A stretch of DNA of 64,000 nt from Rhodococcus sp. P1Y. Its GTDB lineage: Bacteria; Actinomycetota; Actinomycetes; Mycobacteriales; Mycobacteriaceae. The position numbers and the translations under genes are program-made. Positions within the stretch are counted from its first letter, which is position 1. Every line of letters starts with the position of its first letter. Shown piece after piece: positions 50,930 to 60,325 of the stretch. The DNA lies in assembly GCF_003641205.1 (NCBI RefSeq), contig NZ_CP032762.1:5352001-5416000 (forward strand), given 5' to 3'. The notes under the pieces were generated by a model. That model did not search any database, was not told the DNA's origin, and saw only the letters and a list, made by a program, of their open reading frames with translations.

Positions 50930-51040
50930 TCGGCTGAATCCGAATCCGGATCGAGCCGTTCTGCGATTACGCAGCGCGCAGCGCTGAACAACCCCAGAAG
51001 TCTGAGTGTACTGCACGGGATGTGGAACCCTGAAATCCGA

Positions 51041-51466
51041 TCAAGCCAGGCGGACGGTGGCTGTGGCGCGACCGAAAATCTTCTTGCCTTCGGACTTGGC
51101 AGTGATGGCGATGACCGCAGACTTGGAGTCCGGGTCCACCGACTTGACCTTGCCCGTGTACTCCACGGACGCGGCCGAGTCGGCGGGTACGTACACGGAA
51201 CTGGTGAAACGGACGTTGTATTCGGTGACCGCGCCTGGGTCGCCCAGCCAAGACGTCACGAATCCGGCACCGAGGCCCATCGTCAGCATGCCGTGCGCGA
51301 TGACGTTGTCGAGCCCGGCGAGCTTGACGACCTCGTCGCTCCAGTGAATCGGGTTGGGATCGCCGGAGACGCCCGCGTAGTTGACCAGGTCACCGCGGGT
51401 CAGCTTGACCACGCGCTCGGGAAGCTCTTCTCCGACGGAGACGTCCGCGAAATTACGAAGCGCCAT
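51041..51466 (-). CDS. hadB: (3R)-hydroxyacyl-ACP dehydratase subunit HadB
   Basis: 141 residues, hotdog fold MaoC-like: MALRNFADVSVGEELPERVVKLTRGDLVNYAGVSGDPNPIHWSDE with the catalytic Asp and His, then AHGMLTMGLGAGFVTSWLGDPGAVTEYNVRF. Closely matches mycobacterial HadB (Rv0636), the catalytic subunit of the FAS-II dehydratase used in mycolic-acid synthesis. It overlaps hadA by 14 bp. No hadC follows; the tRNA-Trp gene is next. Confidence 0.93.
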   Translation of the reverse strand: MALRNFADVSVGEELPERVVKLTRGDLVNYAGVSGDPNPIHWSDEVVKLAGLDNVIAHGMLTMGLGAGFVTSWLGDPGAVTEYNVRFTSSVYVPADSAASVEYTGKVKSVDPDSKSAVIAITAKSEGKKIFGRATATVRLA

Positions 51467-51998
51467 GCATGATCACGTCCTTGACTGCGTGAGCGATGTT
51501 CTCATCCACTTCGCCACCGGTGCGCGCAACGAGGGTGGTCCAGGTCGTCTGAACCAGCTCACCGTTCTGATCGGTCACGATGTTCTTGGTGGTGATGATG
51601 TCACTACCACTCATCTGACGGAACGATTCGAGAAACACCTCGCAGGACAGCTCGTCGCCGACCGAGATCGCCTTGTGAAACTGCAAACGCTGATCCGTCT
51701 GCAGAATCTGACTCGGGTCGTACCCGGCGATGAACTCCTTGAACATGCGAGACTGCGCGATGATGCCGACCAACGAGATGAACGTCAGCGGTGCGAGCAG
51801 TCCGTCGTAGCCGAGACTCTTGGCTGCATCCTCGTCGTGATGAGCTGGATGCCAGTCCTGGACGGCGCGCGCGTACTCACGAACCTTCTCGCGACCGACC
51901 TCGTATGGGTGGTCCACCTTGTAGTGGTGGCCCACCATCGCGGCCGCATGTCTAGCCGGATCTTGCGTAAGCTCCGGATCCTGCGTTGACTCAGTCAC
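51453..51998 (-). CDS. hadA: (3R)-hydroxyacyl-ACP dehydratase subunit HadA
   Basis: 181 residues, non-catalytic hotdog subunit: GHHYKVDHPYEVGREKVREYARAVQDWHPAHHDEDAAKSLGYDGLLAPLTF. It binds the long acyl chain while HadB supplies the active site. Start is GTG at 51998; the ribosome site is weak. It is followed by overlapping hadB and preceded by rpmG. Confidence 0.92.
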   Translation of the reverse strand: MTESTQDPELTQDPARHAAAMVGHHYKVDHPYEVGREKVREYARAVQDWHPAHHDEDAAKSLGYDGLLAPLTFISLVGIIAQSRMFKEFIAGYDPSQILQTDQRLQFHKAISVGDELSCEVFLESFRQMSGSDIITTKNIVTDQNGELVQTTWTTLVARTGGEVDENIAHAVKDVIMHGAS

Positions 51999-52111
51999 GC
52001 TGTAAGTGAACCTTTTCTACCCAGGACGCAAATGCTGTTAGGGCAAGAAAAGTAAGCCTAACGCGTGGCGTCGACTCCGTTCGAGAAACCAGCAGCCGAA
52101 AAGGCCCGCGA

Positions 52112-52279
52112 CTAGCGAGACTCGCGGTGCGCGCGATGCGTGCCGCAGTTCGAGCAGAACTTCTTCAGCTCGAGGCGGTCGGGATCGTTGCGGCGGTTCT
52201 TCTTCGTGATGTAGTTACGGTGCTTGCAAACCTCGCAGGCCAAGGTGATCTTGGGCCGCACATCGGTGGAGGAGGCCAC
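52112..52279 (-). CDS. rpmG: 50S ribosomal protein L33
   Basis: 55 residues starting at GTG 52279: [19 protein letters not shown], then [21 protein letters not shown] and [14 protein letters not shown]. Four cysteines in two CxxC pairs mark the zinc-binding form. It lies upstream of hadA and downstream of tRNA-Met, as in mycobacteria. Confidence 0.95.
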   Translation of the reverse strand: MASSTDVRPKITLACEVCKHRNYITKKNRRNDPDRLELKKFCSNCGTHRAHRESR

Positions 52280-52339
52280 GGGATGCCTACTTTCGGGTAA
52301 ATCTGATCCGGTTAATCAGGACTGTGCATTTTACTTGTG

Positions 52340-52412
52340 TAGCGGTGACCGGACTTGAACCGGCGACGCAACGATTATGAGTCGTTTGCTCTACCAACTG
52401 AGCTACACCGCC
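52340..52412 (-). tRNA. tRNA-Met (CAT), elongator type
   Basis: Minus strand, 73 nt: GGCGGTG acceptor, AGCTCAGTTGGTAGAGC D-arm, anticodon loop CTCATAA, T-loop GGTTCAAGTCC, discriminator A. The 1-72 pair is G-U. The paired acceptor and ordinary D-arm favour the elongator. Confidence 0.95.
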
Positions 52413-52476
52413 TCAGGTGCTCACCCCTACACCTTCTCACTAACAAGGGTGTGGACGCGAACCATCCAATCCAGCG

Positions 52477-52549
52477 AGCCCCCTAACGGAATCGAACCGT
52501 TGACCTTTTCCTTACCATGGAAACGCTCTACCGACTGAGCTAAGGGGGC
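52477..52549 (-). tRNA. tRNA-Thr (GGT)
   Basis: Minus strand, 73 nt: GCCCCCT acceptor, AGCTCAGTCGGTAGAGC D-arm, anticodon stem TTTCC/GGAAA around ATGGTAA with anticodon GGT, T-loop GGTTCGATTCC, discriminator T. Confidence 0.95.
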
Positions 52550-52666
52550 GTTGCTCTGGGGCACGAACTAACCGTGCTCCGAAGCCTTCAAGAGGTTACA
52601 CAGTCCGAGCGCCGAGTACCAAATTGCATGCTCAGCGCACTTCGTGCGGTTCCTCTTCACAGAAGA

Positions 52667-52699
52667 AACCCCAGCGAGAATTTCGTCTCGCTGGGGGTT
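52667..52699 (-). terminator. Terminator downstream of tRNA-Tyr
   Basis: Arms AACCCCAGCGAGA and TCTCGCTGGGGGTT with an ATTTCG-type loop; on the minus strand the stem is followed by TCTTCTG. It ends the tRNA-Tyr transcript. Confidence 0.85.
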
Positions 52700-52704
52700 C
52701 TGTG

Positions 52705-52787
52705 TGGCAGATGTAGGATTCGAACCTACGTAGGCATAAGCCGACGGATTTACAGTCCGCTCCCATTGGCCGCTCGGGCAATCTGCC
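52705..52787 (-). tRNA. tRNA-Tyr (GTA)
   Basis: Minus strand, 83 nt with a long variable arm (class II): acceptor GGCAGAT/ATCTGCC, anticodon loop CTGTAAA, T-loop GGTTCGAATCC, discriminator A. Confidence 0.95.
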
Positions 52788-52943
52788 GTGCTGCACCCGA
52801 AAAGATCAGCTCTCTTCGGCGCGGTGAGAAGAATACAACGAACGTGCCCCTTCAACGCAAACCGGGTGGATAGCCGGGGTGCGAACGGGCTAACGTCGGG
52901 TACCGACGCACGTACCGATCGATTCGACCTACAGGAGTTGCAA

Positions 52944-53444
52944 GTGGCTGATTCTTCCTTCGACGTGGTGAGCAAGGTCGACCGCCAGGAGGTGGACAAC
53001 GCTCTGGGACAGGCCGCGAAGGAGCTGTCGACCCGGTTCGACTTCCGCGGGTCCGGCACCGTGATCGAGTGGTCCGGCAGCGGAGACGCTGAGGTGATCG
53101 TCATCACCTCCGAAAGCGAAGAGAAGGTGAAGGCCGCTCTGGACGTCTTCAAGGAGAAGCTGATCCGTCGCGACGTCTCGTTGAAAGCCTTCGAGACCAA
53201 CGATCCCGCCGCGTCCGGCAAGGTCTACAAGGTCACCGGCAAGCTCGTCCAGGGCATCTCCACCGAGAACGCAAAAAAGCTCACCAAGAAGATTCGCGAC
53301 GACGGCCCCAAGGGCGTCAAGGCGCAGATCCAGGGTGACGAACTTCGCATCAGCAGCAAGAAGCGCGACGACCTCCAGGCCGTCCAACAGCTGCTCAAGT
53401 CCGAGGACTTCGGACTCGCGCTGCAGTTCGTCAACTACCGGTAG
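52944..53444 (+). CDS. YajQ-family nucleotide-binding protein
   Basis: 166 residues from the GTG at 52944, with ACAGGAG seven bases upstream; the longer open frame crosses no conserved sequence. [34 protein letters not shown] and the C-terminal [23 protein letters not shown] define the family, which has two RNP-like folds. YajQ proteins bind nucleotides, in some bacteria cyclic-di-GMP; the role here is unknown. Neighbour htpX is conserved in actinobacteria. Confidence 0.93.
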   Translation: MADSSFDVVSKVDRQEVDNALGQAAKELSTRFDFRGSGTVIEWSGSGDAEVIVITSESEEKVKAALDVFKEKLIRRDVSLKAFETNDPAASGKVYKVTGKLVQGISTENAKKLTKKIRDDGPKGVKAQIQGDELRISSKKRDDLQAVQQLLKSEDFGLALQFVNYR

Positions 53445-53551
53445 GCGCTACGCGCATGTGAACAGAAATACACAGTGCCTTCGAGTCACTCCGCAGGCTG
53501 CGCTCCCGCCGCTATGCATTTCTGTTCACATGCGGCCGGAGGCCGCCTACT
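53441..53551. repeat. Large inverted repeat between yajQ and htpX, with a dispersed element in its loop
   Basis: Sixteen-base arms GCATGTGAACAGAAAT (53454) and ATTTCTGTTCACATGC (53518) are extended outward by GTAGGCG and CGCCTAC. The loop holds the 28-bp TCCGCAGGCT-family element (53484-53511). The structure covers both convergent stop codons and may act as a bidirectional terminator. Confidence 0.8.
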
Positions 53552-54407
53552 CCCCGCGGGCCATCCGTTCGAGCCGTTCGATTCGATCCGCCATCGGCGG
53601 GTGCGTGGCGAACATCCTGCTGACCTTCTCCCCCGCACGAAACGGGCTGGCGATCATCATGTGCGATTCCGCCGCGATGCGTGGCTCAGGGGGCAACGGG
53701 GCCGCCTGAACGCCCCTCTCCAGCTTGCGGAGCGCCGACGCCAACGCCAACGGGTCACCCGTCAGTTCCGCACCCGATTGGTCGGCCTGATACTCACGAG
53801 AGCGCGACACCGCAAGTTTGACGACGGTCGCCGCAATGGGCCCGAGGAGCGAAACCAACAGAAGCGCAAACGGATTGGCCCCGCCGTTGCCACGCCCACC
53901 GAACATGGACGCGAACATCGCGAAGTTGGCCAAACCGGAGATGACGGCAGCCATGGCGCCTGCGACGGACGAGATCAGAATGTCGCGGTTGTAGACGTGC
54001 GACAGCTCGTGCCCGAGGACGGCTCGCAGTTCGCGCTCGTCGAGTATCTGCAGAATTCCTGTTGTGCAGCACACGGCTGCGTTTCGCGGATTGCGACCGG
54101 TGGCAAAGGCATTGGGGCTGTTGGTTGGACTGATGTACAGCGCAGGCATCGGCTGGTGCGCTGTGGTGGCCAGCTCGCGAACGATGCGGTACATCGCGGG
54201 AGCCTCTACCTCGGTGACCGGCTGGGCGTGCATCGAGCGCAACGCCAACTTGGCGCTGTTGAAGTAGGCGTACCCGTTCACACCGACCGCGAGCGCCACC
54301 GACAGCCACAGGATCGCCCCGCTGTTGAACAGTGACCCGATGAAGACGATGAGCGCCGACATCCCTACCAACAAGCCGAATGTCTTTGCGCCGTTCGCGT
54401 AACTCAT
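53547..54407 (-). CDS. htpX: Zinc metalloprotease HtpX (M48)
   Basis: 286 residues. Two N-terminal transmembrane helices, the zinc motif HELSH (His133, Glu134, His137), two further hydrophobic segments, and the third zinc ligand region [26 protein letters not shown] precedes the ATG. HtpX degrades damaged membrane proteins. Order htpX/prenyl synthase/menJ is as in M. tuberculosis. Confidence 0.96.
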   Translation of the reverse strand: MSYANGAKTFGLLVGMSALIVFIGSLFNSGAILWLSVALAVGVNGYAYFNSAKLALRSMHAQPVTEVEAPAMYRIVRELATTAHQPMPALYISPTNSPNAFATGRNPRNAAVCCTTGILQILDERELRAVLGHELSHVYNRDILISSVAGAMAAVISGLANFAMFASMFGGRGNGGANPFALLLVSLLGPIAATVVKLAVSRSREYQADQSGAELTGDPLALASALRKLERGVQAAPLPPEPRIAAESHMMIASPFRAGEKVSRMFATHPPMADRIERLERMARGE

Positions 54408-54490
54408 TGGTCGCCTCTTCCGAAGAATTCTTCATCTCTCGAAAGGGTGAACGAGCGCGGCACCCGACAAGGTTCCCGTCGGTGCTTTGG

Positions 54491-55537
54491 TCAGCCCACC
54501 CGCTCGACCGTGTAGTCGACGAGACGACCGAGCGCATCGTTGGCTTCACCTTGCGGAAGCGTCGCAAGTTCGGCATGCGCCTTGTCGGCGAACTCGGCCA
54601 GAGTGGCTTTGGCCTTGGTCATACCGGGCGATCGCCCGAGCAACTCGAGCGCTTCGGCGACGGCAGCGTCCTCGGTGACCGGACCGTCGAGCAGAATCCG
54701 CAGGCGATCACCGTCGGGACCCTCCTCGCGCAGCGCGAAAAGAACGGGCAACGTGTGCACACCTTCACGAAGGTCGGTCCCCGGCGTCTTGCCGGACTGC
54801 TCCGATGCCGACGAGATGTCGATGATGTCGTCGGAGATCTGGAAAGCGGTACCCACTGCGTCACCCAAGCGCTCCAGCGATGCGACGTGATCGGCGTCTC
54901 CGCCGGAGAACGTTCCACCGAATCGGCCACACGCGGCGATCAGCGAGCCCGTCTTCTCCCATACGACGCGCAGGTAGTGCGCGACGGGGTCCTCGTCCTT
55001 CTTCACTCCGATGGTCTCGCGCATCTGGCCGGTGACCAGCTCCGCGAACGTTTCGGCAATGATGCGGACAGCCTCGGGTCCGAGCGTCGACACCAACCGC
55101 GACGCATGCGCGAAGAGGTAGTCGCCGGCCAGGATAGCGATGCTGTTTCCCCAACGGGCATTCGCCGACTCCGCGCCCCTTCTCATGGACGCCTCGTCCA
55201 TGACGTCGTCGTGGTACAGCGTCGCGAGGTGGACGAGTTCGACAACGGTCGCTGCCGTCACGATGGACGCGTCGGTCGGATTCGGTCCGAGCTGACCGGT
55301 CAGGACAGTGAACAACGGCCGGAATCGCTTACCTCCTGCTTTCGCCAGATGCAGCGCAGCCTCGGTGAGAAAGTCCTCACCGTCCGACAGCTCGGCGATC
55401 ATCAATTTCTCGACGTCCTCGAGCCCGGCGGCAACGGTTCGTGCAAGCTCCGGATCGACGAGATCCACCCCGGCGACAACCGTCGTACCGGCCGTGTCGT
55501 CTGTGCTCACGATTGTTTGTCCTGTCGTCGTCGTCAT
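54491..55537 (-). CDS. grcC1: Polyprenyl (nonaprenyl-type) diphosphate synthase, GrcC1-like
   Basis: 348 residues from ATG 55537; a GTG at 55510 with AGGACA upstream is an equally possible start. Trans-prenyltransferase motifs are complete: AGGKRFRPLFTVL, first aspartate-rich motif YHDDVMDEASMRRG, QMRETIG, EKTGSLIAACGRFGG and second motif FQISDDIIDI. It is closest to mycobacterial GrcC1 and most likely makes the long prenyl tail of menaquinone. It is divergent from the menJ-like gene. Confidence 0.9.
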   Translation of the reverse strand: MTTTTGQTIVSTDDTAGTTVVAGVDLVDPELARTVAAGLEDVEKLMIAELSDGEDFLTEAALHLAKAGGKRFRPLFTVLTGQLGPNPTDASIVTAATVVELVHLATLYHDDVMDEASMRRGAESANARWGNSIAILAGDYLFAHASRLVSTLGPEAVRIIAETFAELVTGQMRETIGVKKDEDPVAHYLRVVWEKTGSLIAACGRFGGTFSGGDADHVASLERLGDAVGTAFQISDDIIDISSASEQSGKTPGTDLREGVHTLPVLFALREEGPDGDRLRILLDGPVTEDAAVAEALELLGRSPGMTKAKATLAEFADKAHAELATLPQGEANDALGRLVDYTVERVG

Positions 55538-55670
55538 CGGCGATTCGCATCTTTTCTGGGAAGTACCCGCTACCACCGTAGTGAACCTAGAGTGTGGCAG
55601 CGCCGGAAGGTGCCGTAGACCACGCCCCTGGACTGTGCGTCGTTCGACTCTGCACTGCAATACTCGAGAA

Positions 55671-56894
55671 GTGACAACACCGCGATCCACCGACGTTCTG
55701 GTCATCGGTGCAGGCCCGGCCGGTTCGGCCGCCGCGGCATGGGCAGCGCGCGCGGGTAGAGACGTGGTACTCGCCGATGCCGCGACGTTCCCCCGCGACA
55801 AGACGTGCGGCGACGGCCTCACGCCGCGCGCAATAGCCGAACTCGATCGCCTCGGCATCGGCGAGTGGGTCCGCGGCCGCGCCGAGAATCGTGGACTCCG
55901 ACTCTCGGGCTTCGGTCAGGAACTGCAACTCGAATGGCCGGGCGGATCGTTGCCCGCAGTGGGCAGCGCTGTTCCGCGGACCGAGCTCGACGACCGAATA
56001 CGCATCGCGGCAGTCGATTCCGGCGCAACCATGCTGGAGGGCGCAAAGGCCACCGGCGCAACCATGGACGGAACTGCGGTCAAGTCGGTCGTCTTCGAGG
56101 ACGGACGCGAGATCGCGTGCAACCGGTTGATCGTCGCCGATGGTGTCAGGTCGACGCTCGGCAAGAAGCTGGGCCGAGAATGGCACCGGGACACCACGTT
56201 CGGGGTCGCCGCCCGTGCGTACATCAGCTCCGATCGCTCGAACGATCCATGGATCTCATCGCACCTCGAACTTCGTGACGCAGCAGGAGTCGTTCAACCG
56301 GGGTACGGCTGGATCTTCCCGCTCGGCACCGGTGAGGTCAACATCGGCGTCGGGACGTTGGCGACGGCGAAACGGCCCGGGCCAGGCGCACTTCGGCCGT
56401 TGCTCGACTTGTACACCTCGCAGCGACGCGAGGACTGGTCACTCGCAGGTGACCTTCGTGCGGTGGCGTCGGCGTTGTTGCCGATGGGCGGTGCTGTGTC
56501 GAACGTGGCGGGTAAGAACTGGGCAATCATCGGCGACGCCGCCGCGTGCGTGAATCCGCTCAACGGCGAAGGTATCGACTACGGCCTCGAAGGTGGCCGG
56601 ATGATCGCCGACATGCTCGACGAGACCGATCTCACCGACGCCTGGCCTACCCTGTTGCGCGAGCACTACGGCCAGGCGTTCTCCATTGCCCGACGCCTCG
56701 CCGCCCTTCTGACCGTGCCGAGATTCTTGCCCGCAAGTGGACCGATCGGAATGCGATCGCGTGCACTGATGACCGTGGCGGTGCGCGTCATGGGCAACCT
56801 CGTCACCGAGGCCGACTCCGACCTGGTCGCACGGGCGTGGAGGGCGTCGGGTAGCGCGTCACTGAGGATCGATACTCGGCCACCGTTCAGCTGA
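55671..56894 (+). CDS. menJ: Geranylgeranyl reductase family FAD enzyme, menaquinone reductase MenJ-like
   Basis: 407 residues from the GTG at 55671 (VTTPRSTDVLVIGAGPAGSAAAAWAARAG), where the FAD Rossmann motif begins at once; the longer frame upstream overlaps the prenyl synthase. Further motifs: FPRDKTCGDGLTPRA, YGWIFPLGTGEVNIGVG and GDAAACVNPLNGEGIDYGLE. Matches Rv0561c (MenJ), which saturates one isoprene unit of menaquinone-9. Its neighbours support a menaquinone role. Confidence 0.9.
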   Translation: MTTPRSTDVLVIGAGPAGSAAAAWAARAGRDVVLADAATFPRDKTCGDGLTPRAIAELDRLGIGEWVRGRAENRGLRLSGFGQELQLEWPGGSLPAVGSAVPRTELDDRIRIAAVDSGATMLEGAKATGATMDGTAVKSVVFEDGREIACNRLIVADGVRSTLGKKLGREWHRDTTFGVAARAYISSDRSNDPWISSHLELRDAAGVVQPGYGWIFPLGTGEVNIGVGTLATAKRPGPGALRPLLDLYTSQRREDWSLAGDLRAVASALLPMGGAVSNVAGKNWAIIGDAAACVNPLNGEGIDYGLEGGRMIADMLDETDLTDAWPTLLREHYGQAFSIARRLAALLTVPRFLPASGPIGMRSRALMTVAVRVMGNLVTEADSDLVARAWRASGSASLRIDTRPPFS

Positions 56895-56906
56895 GGCGGC
56901 GCCGCC

Positions 56907-56954
56907 GCCCGTGCGCGCGTAGTGACATAGGGACGTAACTACGCACTCACGGGC
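56907..56954. repeat. Dispersed palindrome, GTAGT/ACTAC family, copy 4
   Basis: Arms GCCCGTGCGCGCGTAGT and ACTACGCACTCACGGGC, between the convergent menJ-like and menG genes. Same family as the copies at 4265, 5994 and 6051, about 50 kb away. Confidence 0.75.
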
Positions 56955-57642
56955 GGGTAGCGGCATGCAAAGCGACAATTCCGCCGGACAGGTTGCGCCA
57001 CTTCACATTCGACCAGCCGTTGTCGGCGATGGTGGAGGCCAGCTGTTCCTGGTTGGGCCATGCGCGGATGGACTCGGCGAGGTAGACGTACGCGTCGGGA
57101 TTGCTCGACACCGCGCGTGCGACTGCGGGAAGCGCTTTCATCAGATACTCCATGTACACCGTCCGGAACGGGGTGAACACGGGCGTCGAGAATTCGCACA
57201 CGACGAGCCTGCCGCCGGGCTTCGTTACGCGGGCGATCTCGCGCAGACCCGCCTGAAAATCGGAGACGTTGCGCAGCCCGAATGAGATCGTGGCCGCATC
57301 GAAGCTCGCGTCCGCAAACGGGAGATGCATGGCATCCCCGGCAACCATCGGTACGTCTCGATCCGATCCGGCCTGCAGCATGCCTTTCGAGAAGTCGGCG
57401 GCGACGCACCACGCGCCGCTGCGCGCGAGCTCGACGGTAGACACTCCGGTACCTGCAGCGAGGTCGAGAACCCTCTCCCCCGGCTTCAGGTTCAGCGCTC
57501 GACGGGTGAGCTTGCGCCAACTCCTGTCCTGGCCGAACGACAGAACCGTGTTGGTCAGGTCGTACCGACGGGCCACGCCGTCGAACATCGACGCGACCTC
57601 ATGCGGTTCCTTCTCGAGCGTTGCACGCGAACTTGTAGCCAC
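56947..57642 (-). CDS. menG: Demethylmenaquinone methyltransferase
   Basis: 231 residues, UbiE/MenG family: [31 protein letters not shown] motif [50 protein letters not shown], and a C-terminal [19 protein letters not shown]. Performs the last methylation of menaquinone. It is transcribed in the same direction as menD further upstream and converges with the menJ-like gene. Confidence 0.95.
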   Translation of the reverse strand: MATSSRATLEKEPHEVASMFDGVARRYDLTNTVLSFGQDRSWRKLTRRALNLKPGERVLDLAAGTGVSTVELARSGAWCVAADFSKGMLQAGSDRDVPMVAGDAMHLPFADASFDAATISFGLRNVSDFQAGLREIARVTKPGGRLVVCEFSTPVFTPFRTVYMEYLMKALPAVARAVSSNPDAYVYLAESIRAWPNQEQLASTIADNGWSNVKWRNLSGGIVALHAATRP

Positions 57643-57677
57643 GGTTCGAGCTTAGCCGTCCCCGCGAGAGGGACGCT

Positions 57678-58820
57678 TCATGCACTTTCGAGCGCCCGCT
57701 GCCGATCCAGGCCGAGGACGTCGCCGTAGTGCACGAGAAGTTCGTCGCAGATGGCGGGCCAGGTGCGATGGAGTACCGACTTGCGAGCCGCCTCACCGAA
57801 TCGAGCGCGCATCACCGGTGACGCCAGCGCTGCGACGGCGCTCGGCAGCAGTTCTGCGAATCGGTCGACCGGCAGCAGGTATCCGTTTCGGCAGTGCGAG
57901 ATCAGGTCGCGTGGGCCACCGGCGTCGGGTCCGATGACGGGAACTCCGCTGGCAAGTGCTTCCTGGACCGCTTGGCAGAACGTTTCGTGCTCGCCGGGGT
58001 GAACGAACACATCGAAGCTCGCGTAAGCCTGGGCCAGTTCTTCTCCGCCGAGTTGACCGGTGAAGATCGCCGACGGCATCAGCTTCTCGAGCGCGTCGCG
58101 GTCCGGTCCGCCGCCGACGACGACGAGCTGAATGCCGGGGTCGTTCGCAATCACGGCGAGCCGCTCGACGTGCTTCTCCGGGGCGAGCCGCCCGACGAAT
58201 CCAACGATCAGTTTCCCGTCCGGAGTCCATGCACCGCGCAGAGCGTCCCGACGCGACGAGGGTGCGAACCGTGTGGCGTCGACCCCCCTCGCCCACCGAT
58301 GGACGCGGGGAACGCCGTGCGATTCGAGTGCCTCGACCGCGGAGGACGAGGGTGCGAGCGTCCGGGCAGCACCACGATGCACGCGACGAGTCCATCGCCA
58401 CGCGGCGCGAGATGTCAGACCGAGCCCGTAGCTCTCCGCGAAGCCTGCGACGTCGGTCTGGTAGACCGCGATGGCCGGCACACCGAGGCGGTTGGCAGCG
58501 GCAAGACCGCCTGCACCGAGAAGGAAGGGCGACGCCAAATGCACCACGTCGGGCGCGAAGTCACGCAGAGTCGCAGTCAGGCCAGGACCCGGCACACCGA
58601 CCGGCAGCGAACTGACCTTCGGCACCATGACCGCCGGTACGCGATGCACCGGGATCCGGCCGTGTTCGACGTCGGCCCTCGGTCTGCCCGACGGGTTGTC
58701 CGGGGCAACGACCATGGCGTCGTGGCCGGTTCGTTCGAGATGCTCTAGAACTCGAAGCACCGAGTTCGTGACGCCGTTCATGTTGGGTAGGAACGATTCC
58801 GCAACGATGGCTACTCGCAC
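57678..58820 (-). CDS. mgtA: GT4 glycosyltransferase, MgtA-like alpha-mannosyltransferase
   Basis: 380 residues, GT-B fold: [81 protein letters not shown] and the [20 protein letters not shown] nucleotide-sugar site. It follows mycobacterial Rv0557 closely, a GDP-mannose-dependent transferase of lipomannan/GlcAGroAc2 glycolipid synthesis, and has the same menG/menD neighbourhood. Start is GTG at 58820. Confidence 0.9.
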   Translation of the reverse strand: MRVAIVAESFLPNMNGVTNSVLRVLEHLERTGHDAMVVAPDNPSGRPRADVEHGRIPVHRVPAVMVPKVSSLPVGVPGPGLTATLRDFAPDVVHLASPFLLGAGGLAAANRLGVPAIAVYQTDVAGFAESYGLGLTSRAAWRWTRRVHRGAARTLAPSSSAVEALESHGVPRVHRWARGVDATRFAPSSRRDALRGAWTPDGKLIVGFVGRLAPEKHVERLAVIANDPGIQLVVVGGGPDRDALEKLMPSAIFTGQLGGEELAQAYASFDVFVHPGEHETFCQAVQEALASGVPVIGPDAGGPRDLISHCRNGYLLPVDRFAELLPSAVAALASPVMRARFGEAARKSVLHRTWPAICDELLVHYGDVLGLDRQRALESA

Positions 58821-58888
58821 GATCCTCAGTGTGCGCAGCTCTTCGGGCCACCCGGCAGCGCCAACGTTACGGGCGGGCGAAGTTCACG

Positions 58889-59317
58889 CTAATGGTTCTG
58901 GCTGCTCTGCGCAGCCACCCACGACGGACTTGGGTTGGTCCGGTGTTCGGCACCCAGAAACACCGTCGGGACCGTTTCGTTTCCGTCGTTGACCGATCGA
59001 ACCCGCGCGGCCGCCGCGTCGTCGACGCGGATGTTCACCCACACTGCTTTCGTTCGTCGCAAGAACAGGATCGTGCGCATACGCATGCAGAACACGCAGC
59101 CGGGACGCCAGTAGATCAAGGGCACGGACAACTCCTCGGCGCGCACACGTGAGGACGCGTCGGTACCGGACCGAGGAAACAGGAGGGTCGTCGTCATCGC
59201 CCAACCCCACAACACTCCGACGGCGACGACTCCGAGGACGAACGCAGTGTCGAAGTTCATGACGAGCAAGAACGCGCATCCACCCGCGACGGCCGCGATC
59301 ACCCAGTACTTAGCCAC
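58889..59317 (-). CDS. Membrane-anchored glutaredoxin-like (mycoredoxin-like) protein
   Basis: 142 residues from GTG 59317 (AAGGTG six bases upstream): two hydrophobic segments (YWVIAAVAGGCAFLLVM, FVLGVVAVGVLWGWAM), then a thioredoxin-fold domain with the CxxC motif in PLIYWRPGCVFCMRMR and the cis-Pro region GNETVPTVFLG. Likely a thiol-disulfide reductase tied to the membrane, perhaps using mycothiol. It overlaps the preceding DUF3592 gene by 8 bp, so they are co-translated. Confidence 0.82.
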   Translation of the reverse strand: MAKYWVIAAVAGGCAFLLVMNFDTAFVLGVVAVGVLWGWAMTTTLLFPRSGTDASSRVRAEELSVPLIYWRPGCVFCMRMRTILFLRRTKAVWVNIRVDDAAAARVRSVNDGNETVPTVFLGAEHRTNPSPSWVAAQSSQNH

Positions 59318-59741
59318 TGGAAACACCTTGCCGTTCCCGACGCTTCGACACAAGGAGAACAGGCGTGGCGATCAACCACGTGACGACGATGACCGACGCG
59401 GCAGGAATCAGCGCGACGCTGGCGTTGCGGCCGGACACCCGAACGAGATCAGGATCTTCCTTCGAGTACTCGACGTCGATGCGCTGACCCGCAACGAGGT
59501 TGGTGGGATAGAGAACCCCGAGTTGCGGGTTGTGCGTGACACCGTCCGGGGTGACGAAGCTGATCGCCGACCGCAGCTTTCCGGCCGAGAGAACCTCGGC
59601 CGTCGCCCTGCCCTCGTCGGAGGCGATGGTTCGGTCGTTCTGCCAGGCAGCGACCACCAACAGGAAAGACAGAACCGAAATTCCGGTCGCCACGATCAGG
59701 ACGGAGATTCTCGCTCGACGCCGGACTTTCGGGGTGCTCAC
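59310..59741 (-). CDS. DUF3592-type membrane protein
   Basis: 143 residues: an N-terminal helix (ISVLIVATGISVLSFLLVVAAW), an extracytoplasmic beta-rich part (GRATAEVLSAGKLRSAISFVTPDGVTH...VEYSKEDPDLVRV) and a C-terminal helix. The layout fits DUF3592, whose function is unknown. Start is GTG at 59741. Translationally coupled to the glutaredoxin-like gene. Confidence 0.75.
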   Translation of the reverse strand: MSTPKVRRRARISVLIVATGISVLSFLLVVAAWQNDRTIASDEGRATAEVLSAGKLRSAISFVTPDGVTHNPQLGVLYPTNLVAGQRIDVEYSKEDPDLVRVSGRNASVALIPAASVIVVTWLIATPVLLVSKRRERQGVSSG

Positions 59742-59797
59742 GCGAATAGACGTTACTGTGCGGCCGCAGGCGCAGTACTCCGGTAGCGTCTGCTGGC

Positions 59798-60325
59798 ATG
59801 TCTCGCGACTTCGAGTTCACGATCAACTCAGAGCACACTCCCGCCGACGTCCACGAGGCGCTGACCAGTGAGGATCAGTGGCTCGCGCGGTTCGAGAAGG
59901 CACAGAAGACCGAGGGCTACGAGCTGATCACGCACGAGGACGGTTCGTTCACCGTCGACATCTCCGAGGAAGTCGGTACTTCCGAGCTGCCGGGCTTCGT
60001 CAAGAAGGTCATCAAGGGCAAGCTCCTCATCACCCGCACGGACCATTGGGGGCCGCTCGAGGGCGATATCGCCGACGGCACCCTGTCCGGTGGCTCGTCG
60101 TCCTTGCCCGCGAAGGTCGAGGGCACCCTCGCACTTCGGCCCGACGGCGAAGGTTCCATCCTGACCGTGCGCGGTAAGTCGACCGTCAAGATCCCGCTGA
60201 TCGGCGGCAAGATCGAATCGCTGATCAACGACATGATCCGCGACATGGTCGACCAAGAAACACGAGAGACGGTCGAATGGGCCGAGGCGCAGGAAGAAAC
60301 ACCCGACCCCCCGAAAGAAAGCTAG
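59798..60325 (+). CDS. DUF2505 family protein
   Basis: 175 residues, soluble, START-like fold: [53 protein letters not shown] and a C-terminal helix [19 protein letters not shown]2505 proteins are common in mycolata and have no known function; the fold suggests lipid or small-ligand binding. The stop overlaps the convergent menD stop by 4 bp. Confidence 0.8.
   Translation: MSRDFEFTINSEHTPADVHEALTSEDQWLARFEKAQKTEGYELITHEDGSFTVDISEEVGTSELPGFVKKVIKGKLLITRTDHWGPLEGDIADGTLSGGSSSLPAKVEGTLALRPDGEGSILTVRGKSTVKIPLIGGKIESLINDMIRDMVDQETRETVEWAEAQEETPDPPKES

Noticed and set aside
52340..52549. tRNA cluster as an integration (att) site
   Set aside because: No duplicated tRNA 3' ends or integrase genes are nearby, and the cluster has the normal actinobacterial gene order.
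55308..55670. Longer N terminus for the menJ-like reductase
   Set aside because: It overlaps the divergent prenyl synthase and precedes the FAD motif that normally opens the protein.
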